This document shows positions 41,562 to 49,608 of a stretch of 64,000 bases of DNA, piece after piece. The stretch covers positions 122,387-186,386 of the forward strand of contig JALOBX010000003.1 of NCBI GenBank assembly GCA_023228065.1, given 5' to 3'. Position numbers and translations under genes: made by a program. The notes beneath the pieces are model-generated. The model ran no database searches. It was not told where the DNA came from and saw nothing but the letters and a program-made list of their open reading frames with translations. Every line of letters starts with the position of its first letter. Position 1 is the first letter of the stretch. Origin of the DNA: Candidatus Pacearchaeota archaeon (GTDB taxonomy: Archaea > Nanoarchaeota > Nanoarchaeia > Pacearchaeales > GW2011-AR1).

Positions 41562-42811
41562 TAAATATCGCCTATTAGCATTCTATCTAAATCCACTAAT
41601 ACTGGAATCTGAGCACCGCGCCCTTTTACGTTTCTTGCCTTTGATACAAAAAGCCTTCCCATATTAGCTTCTAATTCTGCTTCTTCTTGTAAAAGAGCCC
41701 AAACATTATCAGCTTTTCTAAATTTCTCTTTAGACCCAGCCATTGATTTTTCAGTCAAGACTTTTTTGCTTAGTTCACTCGCCGTTACTTGGCTCACTGT
41801 AAATATTGGAACTTTTATTCTCTTTGCCATCTGTTTCATTTCTTGAGCAATGCTTCCTTGTTCTTCATATTTAAAAGTACCACCATAACGATCATCATTA
41901 CTTCTCATAAGATCGATATAGTCTATTAAAATAACATCTGGTTTAAATTCTTTTGTTTGTTGAAGTAATGGAAGTATTTTAGACTCGATATTACTTGTAG
42001 TAAGTGTATCTTCTAAAGATTCATAAACCAAAAACTTGCTTTTTGTATACTCACAAAACTTACCAAGAATTTCTTTTACTTTATCTTGATCAACTAGAAT
42101 ATCATTAAATGTAGCGTGCATTATTCTACGGATTAGTCTTTCAAGAACATAACTTTCTTCAATTTCTAGTGTAATATACAAAACACTTTTTCTCTGACTT
42201 AATGCACCGTGTGCCATATTAATAAGAAATGTAGTCTTTCCTTGACCAGACCCAGCCATCATAACTGACAAGTCGCCAGTATTAACACCACCATGCAGCA
42301 TTTTGTCAAGCTCTGTTATTCCAGTTCTTATATGATCTTCAATTCTTTTAGTTATAAGAAGATCAAAATATGAATCGAAATCGTCGAATAATTCTATTCC
42401 TAAGTACGTAGAACTAAGATTAAAAGAACAAATATCGTTAATAGTTTTATAATACAAATCATAATTAATAAATTTTCCATCTTGAAAATCTCCAAGTGCT
42501 TTATTAACTAACTCTTCCATCCTAGCTCGTTTTACAAATTCAACTAACTTTTCAGAATAGTATTCTGTGTCATTAACTTCTAAATTATTAATTTCTTCAA
42601 TATAAGAAGTATATGTTTCAAATTGTATTTTGAGAATATCATAAGTAAGCTGTTTTCCCTTTTTATAATAATTTTCTACAAAATTGTAAATCTCTGCTAA
42701 ATATTTTTTAGAAAAATCATTTGGCTTTATGTTTCCAAAACAAAGAATTCTAATTTGTTCATTCTCAATCACAAGTTTAAGAAGTGCTTTTTCAAACTCA
42801 ATTGATATCAT
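41561..42811 (-). CDS. Replicative DNA helicase (DnaB-like)
   Basis: A 416-residue DnaB-family helicase. Walker A is AGSGQGKTT (about 187-194), followed by LYITLEIEESYVLERLIRR, Walker B ILIDYIDLM and a Q-motif-like FTVSQVTASELSKK. The N-terminal domain (about 110 residues) binds primase. It would form the ring helicase at the fork, loaded by the DnaC-like protein at 43814. Confidence 0.92.
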   Translation of the reverse strand: MISIEFEKALLKLVIENEQIRILCFGNIKPNDFSKKYLAEIYNFVENYYKKGKQLTYDILKIQFETYTSYIEEINNLEVNDTEYYSEKLVEFVKRARMEELVNKALGDFQDGKFINYDLYYKTINDICSFNLSSTYLGIELFDDFDSYFDLLITKRIEDHIRTGITELDKMLHGGVNTGDLSVMMAGSGQGKTTFLINMAHGALSQRKSVLYITLEIEESYVLERLIRRIMHATFNDILVDQDKVKEILGKFCEYTKSKFLVYESLEDTLTTSNIESKILPLLQQTKEFKPDVILIDYIDLMRSNDDRYGGTFKYEEQGSIAQEMKQMAKRIKVPIFTVSQVTASELSKKVLTEKSMAGSKEKFRKADNVWALLQEEAELEANMGRLFVSKARNVKGRGAQIPVLVDLDRMLIGDI

Positions 42812-42822
42812 GTTTATATTTT

Positions 42823-43011
42823 TTATCTACCTAATTTTCTAAAACACTGCATAACAAAAGAAACAAATATTGTTCTCCAAGAATCATAAATAGCAAATGC
42901 TCCATAATCAGCACCAAAATCACATTTTGGGCAACCTTTCTTATTTATCCAAAATATATATTTGCAATGAGCACATACCCTTATACTATTTTTTAAGTTT
43001 AGATAAATCAT
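42823..43011 (-). CDS. Small zinc-ribbon protein
   Basis: A 62-residue protein with CAHCKYIFW and CPKCDFG, a two-pair zinc ribbon, and a hydrophobic/aromatic C-terminus (WRTIFVSFVMQCFRK). It lies between the helicase and the nucleotidyltransferase genes. Function unknown. Confidence 0.6.
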   Translation of the reverse strand: MIYLNLKNSIRVCAHCKYIFWINKKGCPKCDFGADYGAFAIYDSWRTIFVSFVMQCFRKLGR

Positions 43012-43013
43012 AT

Positions 43014-43811
43014 CTAATCTATCCTCATCAAAGATTCAAGTTCATCGACTTCTTCTTGAGTTAATCCATTACCAGAATCTGATTTTGTAAGAAATTCAAT
43101 TATTTTTGTTCTATACTCATCATCTCTGTTGTTCCAATCGCTAAACAACCTAAGTGCTTCGATTGGTCTCATGAAATACCCTTTTCGGGCATACTTATAA
43201 CATCTGAGCAATGAAGAAACAGGGCAATGGATGTTTTTTAATCTAAGAAGTCTTAACTTTTCATCATGCATGAAATCAGCATCTACTAATGCTCTTGTAT
43301 CATTAAGTAGTCCTGCTCTAATAACAGTGAAGTCAAAATTCTCAAGTATCTCTTCCATTGTTCCAGTAGCAACTATAGCACCTTTGTTTTCTGGCTTAAT
43401 TAACTGGATAGGCGGACAAGCGAAAAGAGAACGTTCTGTATCTAGTATACCTTCATATGTGATTGATACTTCATTTTCGTGTTTTAATTTTAAATCAAAG
43501 TAAGATGTAATTCTATCTTTGAAAGGATCAAAGAACTCTTGATCGTAGACATAGATATCTACATCGCTTGCTGGCTCTGGTTTCTTTCGTGGCGAACACA
43601 TATACCTAACATATCCACCACAGATGAATGCCTTATTCTCATAAAAGTTGTTTCTGAGGAATTCATAAAGTGATTTAATCTCTGTAAAACCTCTCATGAC
43701 TCTTGCTTGTTCGAAACCTTGCTTAGAAACATAAACTTCTTTTTCTTCAGATTTTTCTTTCTTCATTTCTTCTTCTACTGGTTTAAGAACTTGCTCTTCA
43801 AAATTATCCAT
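43014..43811 (-). CDS. Nucleotidyltransferase (Pol beta superfamily)
   Basis: A 265-residue protein with FICGGYVRYM and ASDVDIYVYD, the GG and DxD motifs of Pol beta-type nucleotidyltransferases, and a third acidic position in NFDFTVIRAGL. It resembles the head of CCA-adding/poly(A)-polymerase enzymes and the phage nucleotidyltransferases annotated in many genomes. A role in tRNA end maintenance would suit the tRNA genes and RNA ligase, but its helical RNA-binding body is small. Confidence 0.75.
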   Translation of the reverse strand: MDNFEEQVLKPVEEEMKKEKSEEKEVYVSKQGFEQARVMRGFTEIKSLYEFLRNNFYENKAFICGGYVRYMCSPRKKPEPASDVDIYVYDQEFFDPFKDRITSYFDLKLKHENEVSITYEGILDTERSLFACPPIQLIKPENKGAIVATGTMEEILENFDFTVIRAGLLNDTRALVDADFMHDEKLRLLRLKNIHCPVSSLLRCYKYARKGYFMRPIEALRLFSDWNNRDDEYRTKIIEFLTKSDSGNGLTQEEVDELESLMRID

Positions 43812-43813
43812 TT

Positions 43814-44398
43814 TTATCTCCTTATCTCATTTGAGAAATTGTTAACTTTTATTAGCTTTGCAGATCCAAGAATTCTACTAGTAGCATGAGCAGATAATCT
43901 TTCTTTTAATTTATCAAGTAAATTCAAAGTTATGATTATTGGCTTCTCATTGTAGAATCTATAGTCAATAACTTTCACAAATTCTTTTTCAGAAAATTTA
44001 GAAATGTCTACACAAAAGACATCATCAACCAAAAGATAATCTACATTACTAAGGAACCCTATAAATTCTGAGATGCTATCTTTAGTTTCAAGAAACTTTG
44101 AAATTGTGTCATCAAAATCAAGGAATGTTATAAAATAGACCTTATCAATTCTACTATATTCTGCTAGCAGTACTTTAAACAGTGAACAAAGAAGGTGCGT
44201 CTTTCCAGTAGCAAAGTCACCGTGCAATATTATATTTTCTTTTTTGTCTCCTACAATAAAATCAAATAAGCTTTCTGCTACTTCTTCATTATTAGTAAAA
44301 TCAAAATTAACAAACGATTTGTTCTGCATTGATTTTGGAAGCATAGCATAGTAGTTTGAGCATTTGAGTTCTTGAAGAGATCTTATAGCTTCATTCAT
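43814..44398 (-). CDS. DnaC/IstB-like helicase loader ATPase
   Basis: A 194-residue AAA+ ATPase with GDFATGKTHLLCSLF (Walker A near residue 60), YLLVDDVFCVD (Walker B) and a sensor-like LIKVNN. The length and position beside the replicative helicase and a large unknown protein suggest it loads DnaB on the origin or on recombination intermediates, as DnaC does. Confidence 0.8.
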   Translation of the reverse strand: MNEAIRSLQELKCSNYYAMLPKSMQNKSFVNFDFTNNEEVAESLFDFIVGDKKENIILHGDFATGKTHLLCSLFKVLLAEYSRIDKVYFITFLDFDDTISKFLETKDSISEFIGFLSNVDYLLVDDVFCVDISKFSEKEFVKVIDYRFYNEKPIIITLNLLDKLKERLSAHATSRILGSAKLIKVNNFSNEIRR

Positions 44399-45870
44399 TT
44401 AGCTTCACCTTTAATCTTCTTAGCAATGAACTCTTCCCATTTATCATGCTCTGCCCCGTGTTCTTTTCTCATCATTAAACTTTCTTTAATGCCCAAATTC
44501 TTTTTTGTATACTCTATGTATCTTGACAAGGCATTTTCTGTTTTAAAATGAAAGTGCTTTGGAAATGAACCGGTAAAAGCAAGACCAGAAATTTGACTAT
44601 CTACAAAAACTCCATAGTCAAAACCGTTATTATATATTTTTGAATCAATTAAATTTTTAGCACAGATAAGAAAATCTTTATAAGCTTTAGAATTCTTTTT
44701 TATATTTCTAATACTTTTCAACACAACTTTTTCTTCTTCTGTTTTTGATCTTAATACAGCACTTTCTAATTTTTGCTTATATATTTCATAGATATGTTCT
44801 GCGACATCTTTTTCAGTTTCATTAAATTCTATATTTACAACTTTCTCATTCTCAAGATAAACTATAAAAGAATCGTAGTATGTTTTAAACAGCCTCACGT
44901 TTATTCTCTTTTTCTCATCAAACAAAAAAGAACAGAATTTTTGAAATATATTATTAACTTCAATATCATAACCAAAAGCAACATCATTTAATTGAACAGC
45001 AAACTTCTTAAATAATTCCCAATCCCTATGTGTATCATCAATCTTGAATAGCTTTTTAAATTTTTTAAATCTCATATAATGTGACAATATAGAAGCAAAT
45101 TCAAGAGATATCTTATCTATAAAATCAATCGCGTATCTATTTTCTTTATCAGTGAGGCTTCCTTCAAATCTTGAGAGTTTCGCACTTTCTATTAGTTCTT
45201 TTTCTTTTAATAGTTCTTTTAATAGAAAAAGAGAAGATCTATTATAATAATAGAATAATAGAAATAGTGCATTGGAAGAAATGTTATTACACTCTGGCAG
45301 ATTTATATAATAATCCATATCGCCAATTGAATTATGCTCGCTTGACAAGAATATGTTATTTACTTGAAATAATAACTCTTCTAACTCACTATTTTTAAAT
45401 CTATTTAAGAATAAAGAATTAATTTTGTTAATGAAATCAATATCTTTTGACAAGTTGAAGCGTAAAAAAATATCATTTATATCTTTTTCAGACAGAAAAG
45501 CAAATTTGATTAGTGCTTCTTCGCTTAAATTTATTTTAAAAGTTTCATTAAGTCTTAGCTTATTAAATTGCTCATTTGCATTCAATATTTGAAAGTTATG
45601 ACTTGAAATTTTTGAATGCAAATCACTAATTTGGCAAAAAGATACTAACCCAAGAAAATTAAAACCATTAATAATTTTTTTTAAAGTATTGCCAGAAATT
45701 TTTAAGCTTGACAACGCTATGGTAAAAATTATGTCTTCGCCTTTAACGAATTTAGATAAAAAATAAGACAACGCTGTCCATGCAGAAGGCGAAATTGTAT
45801 TATGCAATTTTTGTATAAAGTTATTTTTGAAATAAAGCGAGGCAAATATGCCTATATGTTCTTCTTTCAA
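44395..45870 (-). CDS. Large unknown protein, possible replication initiator
   Basis: A 491-residue protein without a recognised catalytic motif. It begins with a helical region that could be a winged helix (WTALSYFLSKFVKGED, then LKISGNTLKKIINGF), and ends with a basic helical stretch. It overlaps the helicase loader by four bases and precedes it in the operon. In many phages a primosome or initiator protein takes this place (DnaD/lambda O type). This is positional inference. Confidence 0.55.
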   Translation of the reverse strand: MKEEHIGIFASLYFKNNFIQKLHNTISPSAWTALSYFLSKFVKGEDIIFTIALSSLKISGNTLKKIINGFNFLGLVSFCQISDLHSKISSHNFQILNANEQFNKLRLNETFKINLSEEALIKFAFLSEKDINDIFLRFNLSKDIDFINKINSLFLNRFKNSELEELLFQVNNIFLSSEHNSIGDMDYYINLPECNNISSNALFLLFYYYNRSSLFLLKELLKEKELIESAKLSRFEGSLTDKENRYAIDFIDKISLEFASILSHYMRFKKFKKLFKIDDTHRDWELFKKFAVQLNDVAFGYDIEVNNIFQKFCSFLFDEKKRINVRLFKTYYDSFIVYLENEKVVNIEFNETEKDVAEHIYEIYKQKLESAVLRSKTEEEKVVLKSIRNIKKNSKAYKDFLICAKNLIDSKIYNNGFDYGVFVDSQISGLAFTGSFPKHFHFKTENALSRYIEYTKKNLGIKESLMMRKEHGAEHDKWEEFIAKKIKGEAK

Positions 45871-46244
45871 CTAGCCTCTTGATACACAAAATATGCACTA
45901 AATCGTTCTATTATTCTACTCTTAATTTCATCATTTTTCATTTCAGGAACTTTTCTCCAATCTTCAATACACTCATCATTATTTTTAACATTATCAAAAT
46001 AGAACTTGAAATGCTCAATTAAAAGTTCTATATAGTTATGTAAAAGATTTACAATATTTACTTGTTCTTCTAAACAATTTTGATATTGTTCTAGTATATT
46101 ATTGTTTTTAAGAAACTTTTCAACTATTTTTTTAGTTGTTCCGTTTTTGTGCTTTTTATACCCGCTTTTATTAAGCTGAAGATTTTCGTACTTGATAAGA
46201 CGTTTTATTTCTTTAGACATTAAAAGATTTACATTAGTTTCCAT
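45867..46244 (-). CDS. Small helical protein, first gene of the minus operon
   Basis: A 125-residue protein. The ATG at 46242-46244 (METNVNLLMSKE) is preferred, with GGAGAA seven bases upstream. The sequence is helix-rich and charged (VEKFLKNNNILEQYQNCLEE). It is the first gene after the divergent promoter region, a place where regulators of the operon often sit, but there is no clear HTH. Confidence 0.6.
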   Translation of the reverse strand: METNVNLLMSKEIKRLIKYENLQLNKSGYKKHKNGTTKKIVEKFLKNNNILEQYQNCLEEQVNIVNLLHNYIELLIEHFKFYFDNVKNNDECIEDWRKVPEMKNDEIKSRIIERFSAYFVYQEAS

Positions 46245-46270
46245 AAGACAATTCTCCATAATGAATTACA

Positions 46271-46302
46271 TATAGTATTATATTTTAAACTGTACATCAT
46301 AG
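46271..46302 (-). promoter_or_regulatory. Phage promoter motif for the replication operon
   Basis: Minus strand CTATGATGTACAGTTTAAAA then TATAATACTATATG, 30 bases above the first gene. It is nearly identical to the polymerase promoter at 40571-40602, so both belong to one regulon. Confidence 0.6.
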
Positions 46303-46332
46303 AAAAATAAAAAAGAACTTATATACATCGCA

Positions 46333-46350
46333 TTTTAAAATATAATAATA
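46333..46350 (+). promoter_or_regulatory. Phage promoter motif for the plus-strand operon
   Basis: TTTTAAAATATAATAATA on the plus strand, followed 20 bases later by AAAGGAG and a TTG start. It diverges from the promoter at 46271-46302; the 120-bp gap is a bidirectional control region. Confidence 0.6.
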
Positions 46351-46379
46351 CATATCATACAATTATAAAGGAGATAAAC

Positions 46380-46610
46380 TTGTTTTTATGCGAAAGATTC
46401 TCATGTAAAATGACATCTAAAAAATCATGCAATATCTATAGTATTGCTCATCCTAAATTATGTAAAGAATGTGAAAATGCAATTATAGAAACTGAAGATA
46501 CACCAATAAATATTAAAAAAATAGATCATAAATTACATAATAAACAAAGAAAATTATACTTAGAAAAATATTATTTTGAAGAAGAAAATTATAACAAATC
46601 AATGCGCTAG
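46380..46610 (+). CDS. Small cysteine-containing protein, TTG start
   Basis: A 76-residue protein. The start is TTG with AAAGGAG six bases upstream and the phage promoter further up. It has a Cys-rich N-terminal half (CERFSCK, CNIYSI, LCKECENA) and a charged helix at the end. Probably metal-binding. It opens the plus-strand tRNA-bearing operon. Confidence 0.55.
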   Translation: MFLCERFSCKMTSKKSCNIYSIAHPKLCKECENAIIETEDTPINIKKIDHKLHNKQRKLYLEKYYFEEENYNKSMR

Positions 46611-46646
46611 ATTAAAAAATTATAATAATTGAAGTCGTAAAAAAGG

Positions 46647-46675
46647 TTTACATAAACAGCATACTTATATATAAT
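46647..46675 (+). promoter_or_regulatory. Canonical sigma-70 promoter upstream of the tRNA cluster
   Basis: TTTACA at 46647-46652, 17 bases, then TATAAT at 46670-46675. The spacing is ideal. It lies 62 bases before tRNA-Arg, so host RNA polymerase could transcribe the tRNAs early. Confidence 0.7.
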
Positions 46676-46736
46676 ATAAACAACCAGTGTAATCTAAAAA
46701 TGTTCGGTTTTAATATTGAAGAAAAGATTATAATAT

Positions 46737-46811
46737 CTGGCTGTAGTTCAATGGATGAACAATGGTCTTCTAAGCCATTTGATGTAGGTTCGACTCCTAC
46801 CAGCCAGACCA
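46737..46811 (+). tRNA. tRNA-Arg (anticodon TCT)
   Basis: Acceptor CTGGCTG pairs with CAGCCAG, followed by A and encoded CCA. D stem GTTC/GAAC, anticodon stem ATGGT/GCCAT with loop CTTCTAA, T stem GTAGG/CCTAC. Reads AGA, common in AT-rich genes. Confidence 0.95.
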
Positions 46812-46930
46812 ATTTTTAACAAAGAGCAAGAAGATAGAACTAAAAAGACTATTAGTAGAAAAAGATTTTAAAAGTCCTGGAAAAACAAACGGTAAACTTA
46901 AAAAATGTTTTTCTTAAACAGTAAACTATT

Positions 46931-47077
46931 ATGAGAAAAATTAAGATCACATGGATCAAAATTTTATTTTCTATTTCTTTAATCTTCCTTGATACTTCTA
47001 TATGGTTTAACAATATAGCCCATACTTTTTGTGATAAGCTTGATATTCACAAGAAAGATCTTTGGGATGATGAATAA
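46931..47077 (+). CDS. Small single-pass membrane peptide
   Basis: A 48-residue gene (MRKIKITWIKILFSI...) with a basic start, one hydrophobic helix (ILFSISLIFLDTSIWF) and a charged tail (DIHKKDLWDDE). It ends three bases before tRNA-Pro. The ribosome-binding site is weak. It could be a small membrane toxin or regulator, or noncoding. Confidence 0.45.
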   Translation: MRKIKITWIKILFSISLIFLDTSIWFNNIAHTFCDKLDIHKKDLWDDE

Positions 47078-47079
47078 TT

Positions 47080-47156
47080 CGGGGTGTAGGCTAGTTTGGT
47101 AAGTCACTCGGTTTGGGGCCGAGAGATCCTCCGTTCAAATCGGAGCATCCCGACCA
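47080..47156 (+). tRNA. tRNA-Pro (anticodon TGG)
   Basis: Acceptor CGGGGTG with CATCCCG (one G-T pair), A discriminator and encoded CCA. Anticodon stem CTCGG/CCGAG with loop TTTGGGG; T stem CTCCG/CGGAG. Reads CCA. Confidence 0.95.
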
Positions 47157-47161
47157 GTTAA

Positions 47162-47235
47162 TGCGAAGTGGTATAATGGTATTACGCCTGTCTGTTAAAC
47201 AGGAAATTTAGGTCCGATTCCTAACTTCGCAGCCA
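47162..47235 (+). tRNA. tRNA-Asn (anticodon GTT)
   Basis: Acceptor TGCGAAG with CTTCGCA, then G and encoded CCA. Anticodon stem CCTGT/ACAGG with loop CTGTTAA; T stem TTAGG/CCTAA. It follows tRNA-Pro after only five bases, so they probably form one precursor. Confidence 0.95.
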
Positions 47236-47243
47236 GTTTTAAA

Positions 47244-47459
47244 ATGAGGTTAAAAGTGTATATTGAAGATTCTAAAGTAAAAAGAATTTATCCTAACAAT
47301 AGAGAAGACAAACCAATAATTCCATACTTCAAAAAATATGGGACGTGGTTTGAACATGAATGTCATCATGTTTTTATAAAAGACAGAATTCTTGTTCGTG
47401 GAATTACATTAATATTTTGGAAATGGCAAGTATTGCTTTGGATTTGTGAGATAGGATAG
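47244..47459 (+). CDS. Small unknown protein
   Basis: A 71-residue protein (MRLKVYIEDSKVKRIYPN...). A GTG at 47256 with GAGGTTAAAA upstream may be the real start. The C-terminus is Trp-rich and hydrophobic (LIFWKWQVLLWICEIG). It starts eight bases after tRNA-Asn. Function unknown. Confidence 0.5.
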   Translation: MRLKVYIEDSKVKRIYPNNREDKPIIPYFKKYGTWFEHECHHVFIKDRILVRGITLIFWKWQVLLWICEIG

Positions 47460-47463
47460 AAAA

Positions 47464-47646
47464 ATGATTAAAATTGTTAAAACTAAGAACTTTTCTTCTG
47501 AAAATAAAATAGATTGTGAAAAAGATCTTATTTTTATAAGACAAAATATTAATGTTCAAACCACAAATGCTATAGGAAAAGAATGTATATTTAAACAATT
47601 CTTAAGCATAATAGAAGATATTGTAAAAAATAGAACTTTGCATTAA
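47464..47646 (+). CDS. Small unknown protein
   Basis: A 60-residue protein (MIKIVKTKNFSSENK...) with AGGAT upstream of its ATG. It packs tightly with its neighbours. No recognised features. Confidence 0.5.
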   Translation: MIKIVKTKNFSSENKIDCEKDLIFIRQNINVQTTNAIGKECIFKQFLSIIEDIVKNRTLH

Positions 47647-47657
47647 GAAGATAGAAA

Positions 47658-47930
47658 ATGAAACAAGAAAAAGCTTATACTCGCAAAAATAGAGAACTAG
47701 ATATGGATGAGCTTGAATATTCTGAATATTGGTGCGGAAAACTTACAGAAGCTCAAAAATCTGTAATCAAACAAAAGAAAGAAGAGAATCAATTTATTGG
47801 CGTAGGTAGATTTCCAGGAGAAATGAATTATTATCCAATGATTTTGATTAATGGAAACTTTAAATTAGTAGACAAAAAAGGTAATTATTATTGTCAACAG
47901 CCAGCGTTAACTGGGCAAAAAACTTACTAG
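47658..47930 (+). CDS. Small unknown protein
   Basis: A 90-residue, charged, Tyr-rich protein (MKQEKAYTRKNRELDMDELE...). The end is Gly/Tyr-rich (DKKGNYYCQQPALTGQ). No family recognised. Confidence 0.5.
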   Translation: MKQEKAYTRKNRELDMDELEYSEYWCGKLTEAQKSVIKQKKEENQFIGVGRFPGEMNYYPMILINGNFKLVDKKGNYYCQQPALTGQKTY

Positions 47931-47943
47931 TATAGGTATTAAA

Positions 47944-48309
47944 ATGAAATTAATAGAAACAGAAGCTTATATTCCTAGAATTATGAGGAAATATGAAAAA
48001 ATTCAATCAGTTATAAAGCCTAAAATTGGTATGAAAGTAATTCATTATGCTACTTATCTTGATGGATCAACAGACACTATTACTGAAATAATGAAAGATA
48101 ATTGTTATGTTTGGTTAAAAAATCTCGGCAATAAAGAAAACATAACTGATGTATTATTAATTCCAAATTTAACTATCAAAGAATATAATCAGTTGTATTA
48201 TAAAGTACTTATAAATAAGACTAAAAAAATATTGACAAACATATTTTCTCCAACACTATGGAAATGGAGATTGATAAATCTTTTCAATAAATTTGAGAAG
48301 GAGTGGTAA
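47944..48309 (+). CDS. Unknown protein
   Basis: A 121-residue protein; its N-terminal half (VIKPKIGMKVIHYATYLDGS) looks beta-rich, like an SH3-type barrel, and its C-terminal half is basic and helical. Function unknown. Confidence 0.5.
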   Translation: MKLIETEAYIPRIMRKYEKIQSVIKPKIGMKVIHYATYLDGSTDTITEIMKDNCYVWLKNLGNKENITDVLLIPNLTIKEYNQLYYKVLINKTKKILTNIFSPTLWKWRLINLFNKFEKEW

Positions 48310-48310
48310 G

Positions 48311-48469
48311 ATGGATAATAAAAAAGATTCAAATAAAACTCCTTGTTGCTATAATTGTAATCAAAATAAAAACAAAAATGAGTATCATAAAGTTATAATT
48401 TGCAAATTATTTCAACCAGATGATTATAGACTTAAGAAGAGTGATCTTTGTGATATGTGGGAGAGATGA
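48311..48469 (+). CDS. Small cysteine-rich protein
   Basis: A 52-residue gene with PCCYNCNQNK, IICKLF and LCDMWER, the same C-x2-C ... C ... C-x-x-W/F layout as the cysteine proteins at 1701, 7582, 27240 and 27562. The ATG is one base after the upstream stop region and it ends next to the phosphoesterase start. It extends this family to the plus-strand operon. Confidence 0.6.
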   Translation: MDNKKDSNKTPCCYNCNQNKNKNEYHKVIICKLFQPDDYRLKKSDLCDMWER

Positions 48470-48973
48470 ATGAACAACATTTTCTTTTGGGCTGATACGC
48501 ATTTTAGTCATGACAATATCAGAAAGTATTGTAATCGTCCATTCAAAACTATAAAAGAAATGGATGATGTTTATATTGAACGTTGGAATTCTACTGTTAG
48601 ACCTAATGATATAATTTACTTTTTAGGCGATTTTGCTTTTGATAATGCTAAAGAAATATTCTATTCTCTAAATGGTCAAAAGTTTTTAGTTGTGGGAAAC
48701 CATGATAAACATGATGTCTTAAAACTCCCTTGGTTACAGATAAGGGATTCAATTGGCTTACAAATTGATAAAGAATATATTTGGCTTAATCATTATCCTC
48801 ATAGAAGTTGGAATAGATCTTTTCATGGTTCTTGGCACCTATATGGACATGTTCACGGGAAGTTAGAACATTATGGAAAGTCCTTAGATGTTGGGGCAGA
48901 TGTTTTAGAACGACCTATAAGTTTTGATGATTTAAAAGTTGTTATGAAAGATAGGCCATTAATAGTGGTTTAG
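48470..48973 (+). CDS. Metallophosphoesterase
   Basis: A 167-residue calcineurin-like phosphoesterase with ADTHFSHDNI, FLGDFAF, VGNHDKH, LNHYPH and YGHVHG, the full set of dimetal motifs. This short phage type often cleaves cyclic or dinucleotide phosphodiesters or nucleotides. It belongs to the small-gene operon. Confidence 0.85.
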   Translation: MNNIFFWADTHFSHDNIRKYCNRPFKTIKEMDDVYIERWNSTVRPNDIIYFLGDFAFDNAKEIFYSLNGQKFLVVGNHDKHDVLKLPWLQIRDSIGLQIDKEYIWLNHYPHRSWNRSFHGSWHLYGHVHGKLEHYGKSLDVGADVLERPISFDDLKVVMKDRPLIVV

Positions 48974-48976
48974 AAA

Positions 48977-49393
48977 ATGTTTCATGCAAAGCCACCTAAA
49001 TGTAAACTAAATCATATTTTTACAGAAAATGGAAAGTCACTTTGCAAAAGAGTTTATATTTCACCAAATAATAGAAATTCACAATTAACATTTTCTATTC
49101 ATAGAAGTGGAAAGAACAATATTATTCCTCCTAATAAGCAATATGATTGTTTAGCTTGTTTCAAAACATATAATGAAGCAGCTATTCAAGATACTGTAGA
49201 AATACTTGATAATATAGTTAATGGAAAACTCAATTTTGTTTCTATAGAGATGGAATGTCCTCATTGTGGGCAAACAATGCTTTATGAAGTTAGACGGTCA
49301 ATGATTCACAAAGACGGAACATTTCATAAAACATGTAGCAATATAGAGTGTCGAAAAACATTTGGTGTTGTAATGCCAGTAAGGACCTATTAA
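48977..49393 (+). CDS. Zinc-binding unknown protein
   Basis: A 138-residue protein ending in a zinc ribbon (ECPHCGQTM and KTCSNIECRKTFG), with another cysteine pair earlier (DCLACFKTY). It lies just before tRNA-Lys. Function unknown. Confidence 0.6.
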   Translation: MFHAKPPKCKLNHIFTENGKSLCKRVYISPNNRNSQLTFSIHRSGKNNIIPPNKQYDCLACFKTYNEAAIQDTVEILDNIVNGKLNFVSIEMECPHCGQTMLYEVRRSMIHKDGTFHKTCSNIECRKTFGVVMPVRTY

Positions 49394-49400
49394 TATTTTG

Positions 49401-49474
49401 GGGACGGTAATTCAATGGAAGAATAGCAGACTTTTAATCTGTCTATGAGAGTTCAATTCTCTCTCGTCCCACCA
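49401..49474 (+). tRNA. tRNA-Lys (anticodon TTT)
   Basis: Acceptor GGGACGG with TCGTCCC, A and encoded CCA. Anticodon stem GCAGA/TCTGT with loop CTTTTAA; T stem GAGAG/CTCTC. Reads AAA, a very frequent codon here. Confidence 0.95.
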
Positions 49475-49497
49475 ATTTCAATTTTAAGGTTTCTTTT

Positions 49498-49608
49498 ATG
49501 ATTTGTGAGTATTGTGATCAAGAGCATGATGGATCTTATGCTTCAGGACGTTTTTGTTCTGTTAAATGTGCTAGAGGCTTTTCCTCAAAAGAAAAAAAAA
49601 AGAAATGA
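49498..49608 (+). CDS. Zinc-finger N-terminal half of a frameshifted endonuclease-type gene
   Basis: A 36-residue frame: MICEYCDQEHDGSYASGRFCSVKC then ARGFSSKEKKKK and TGA. This C-x2-C ... RFCS-x-KCARGFS motif is the N-terminal zinc knuckle of many phage homing-endonuclease-like proteins. The frame ends in the A-run at 49592-49601 with A_AAA_AAG at 49596-49602. A -1 shift there joins it exactly to the frame of the next gene. See the frameshift finding. Confidence 0.75.
   Translation: MICEYCDQEHDGSYASGRFCSVKCARGFSSKEKKKK

Noticed and set aside
46701..46820. 39-codon plus-strand ORF running through tRNA-Arg
   Set aside because: It exists only because the tRNA sequence lacks stops in that frame; no ribosome-binding site, and the tRNA is fully supported.
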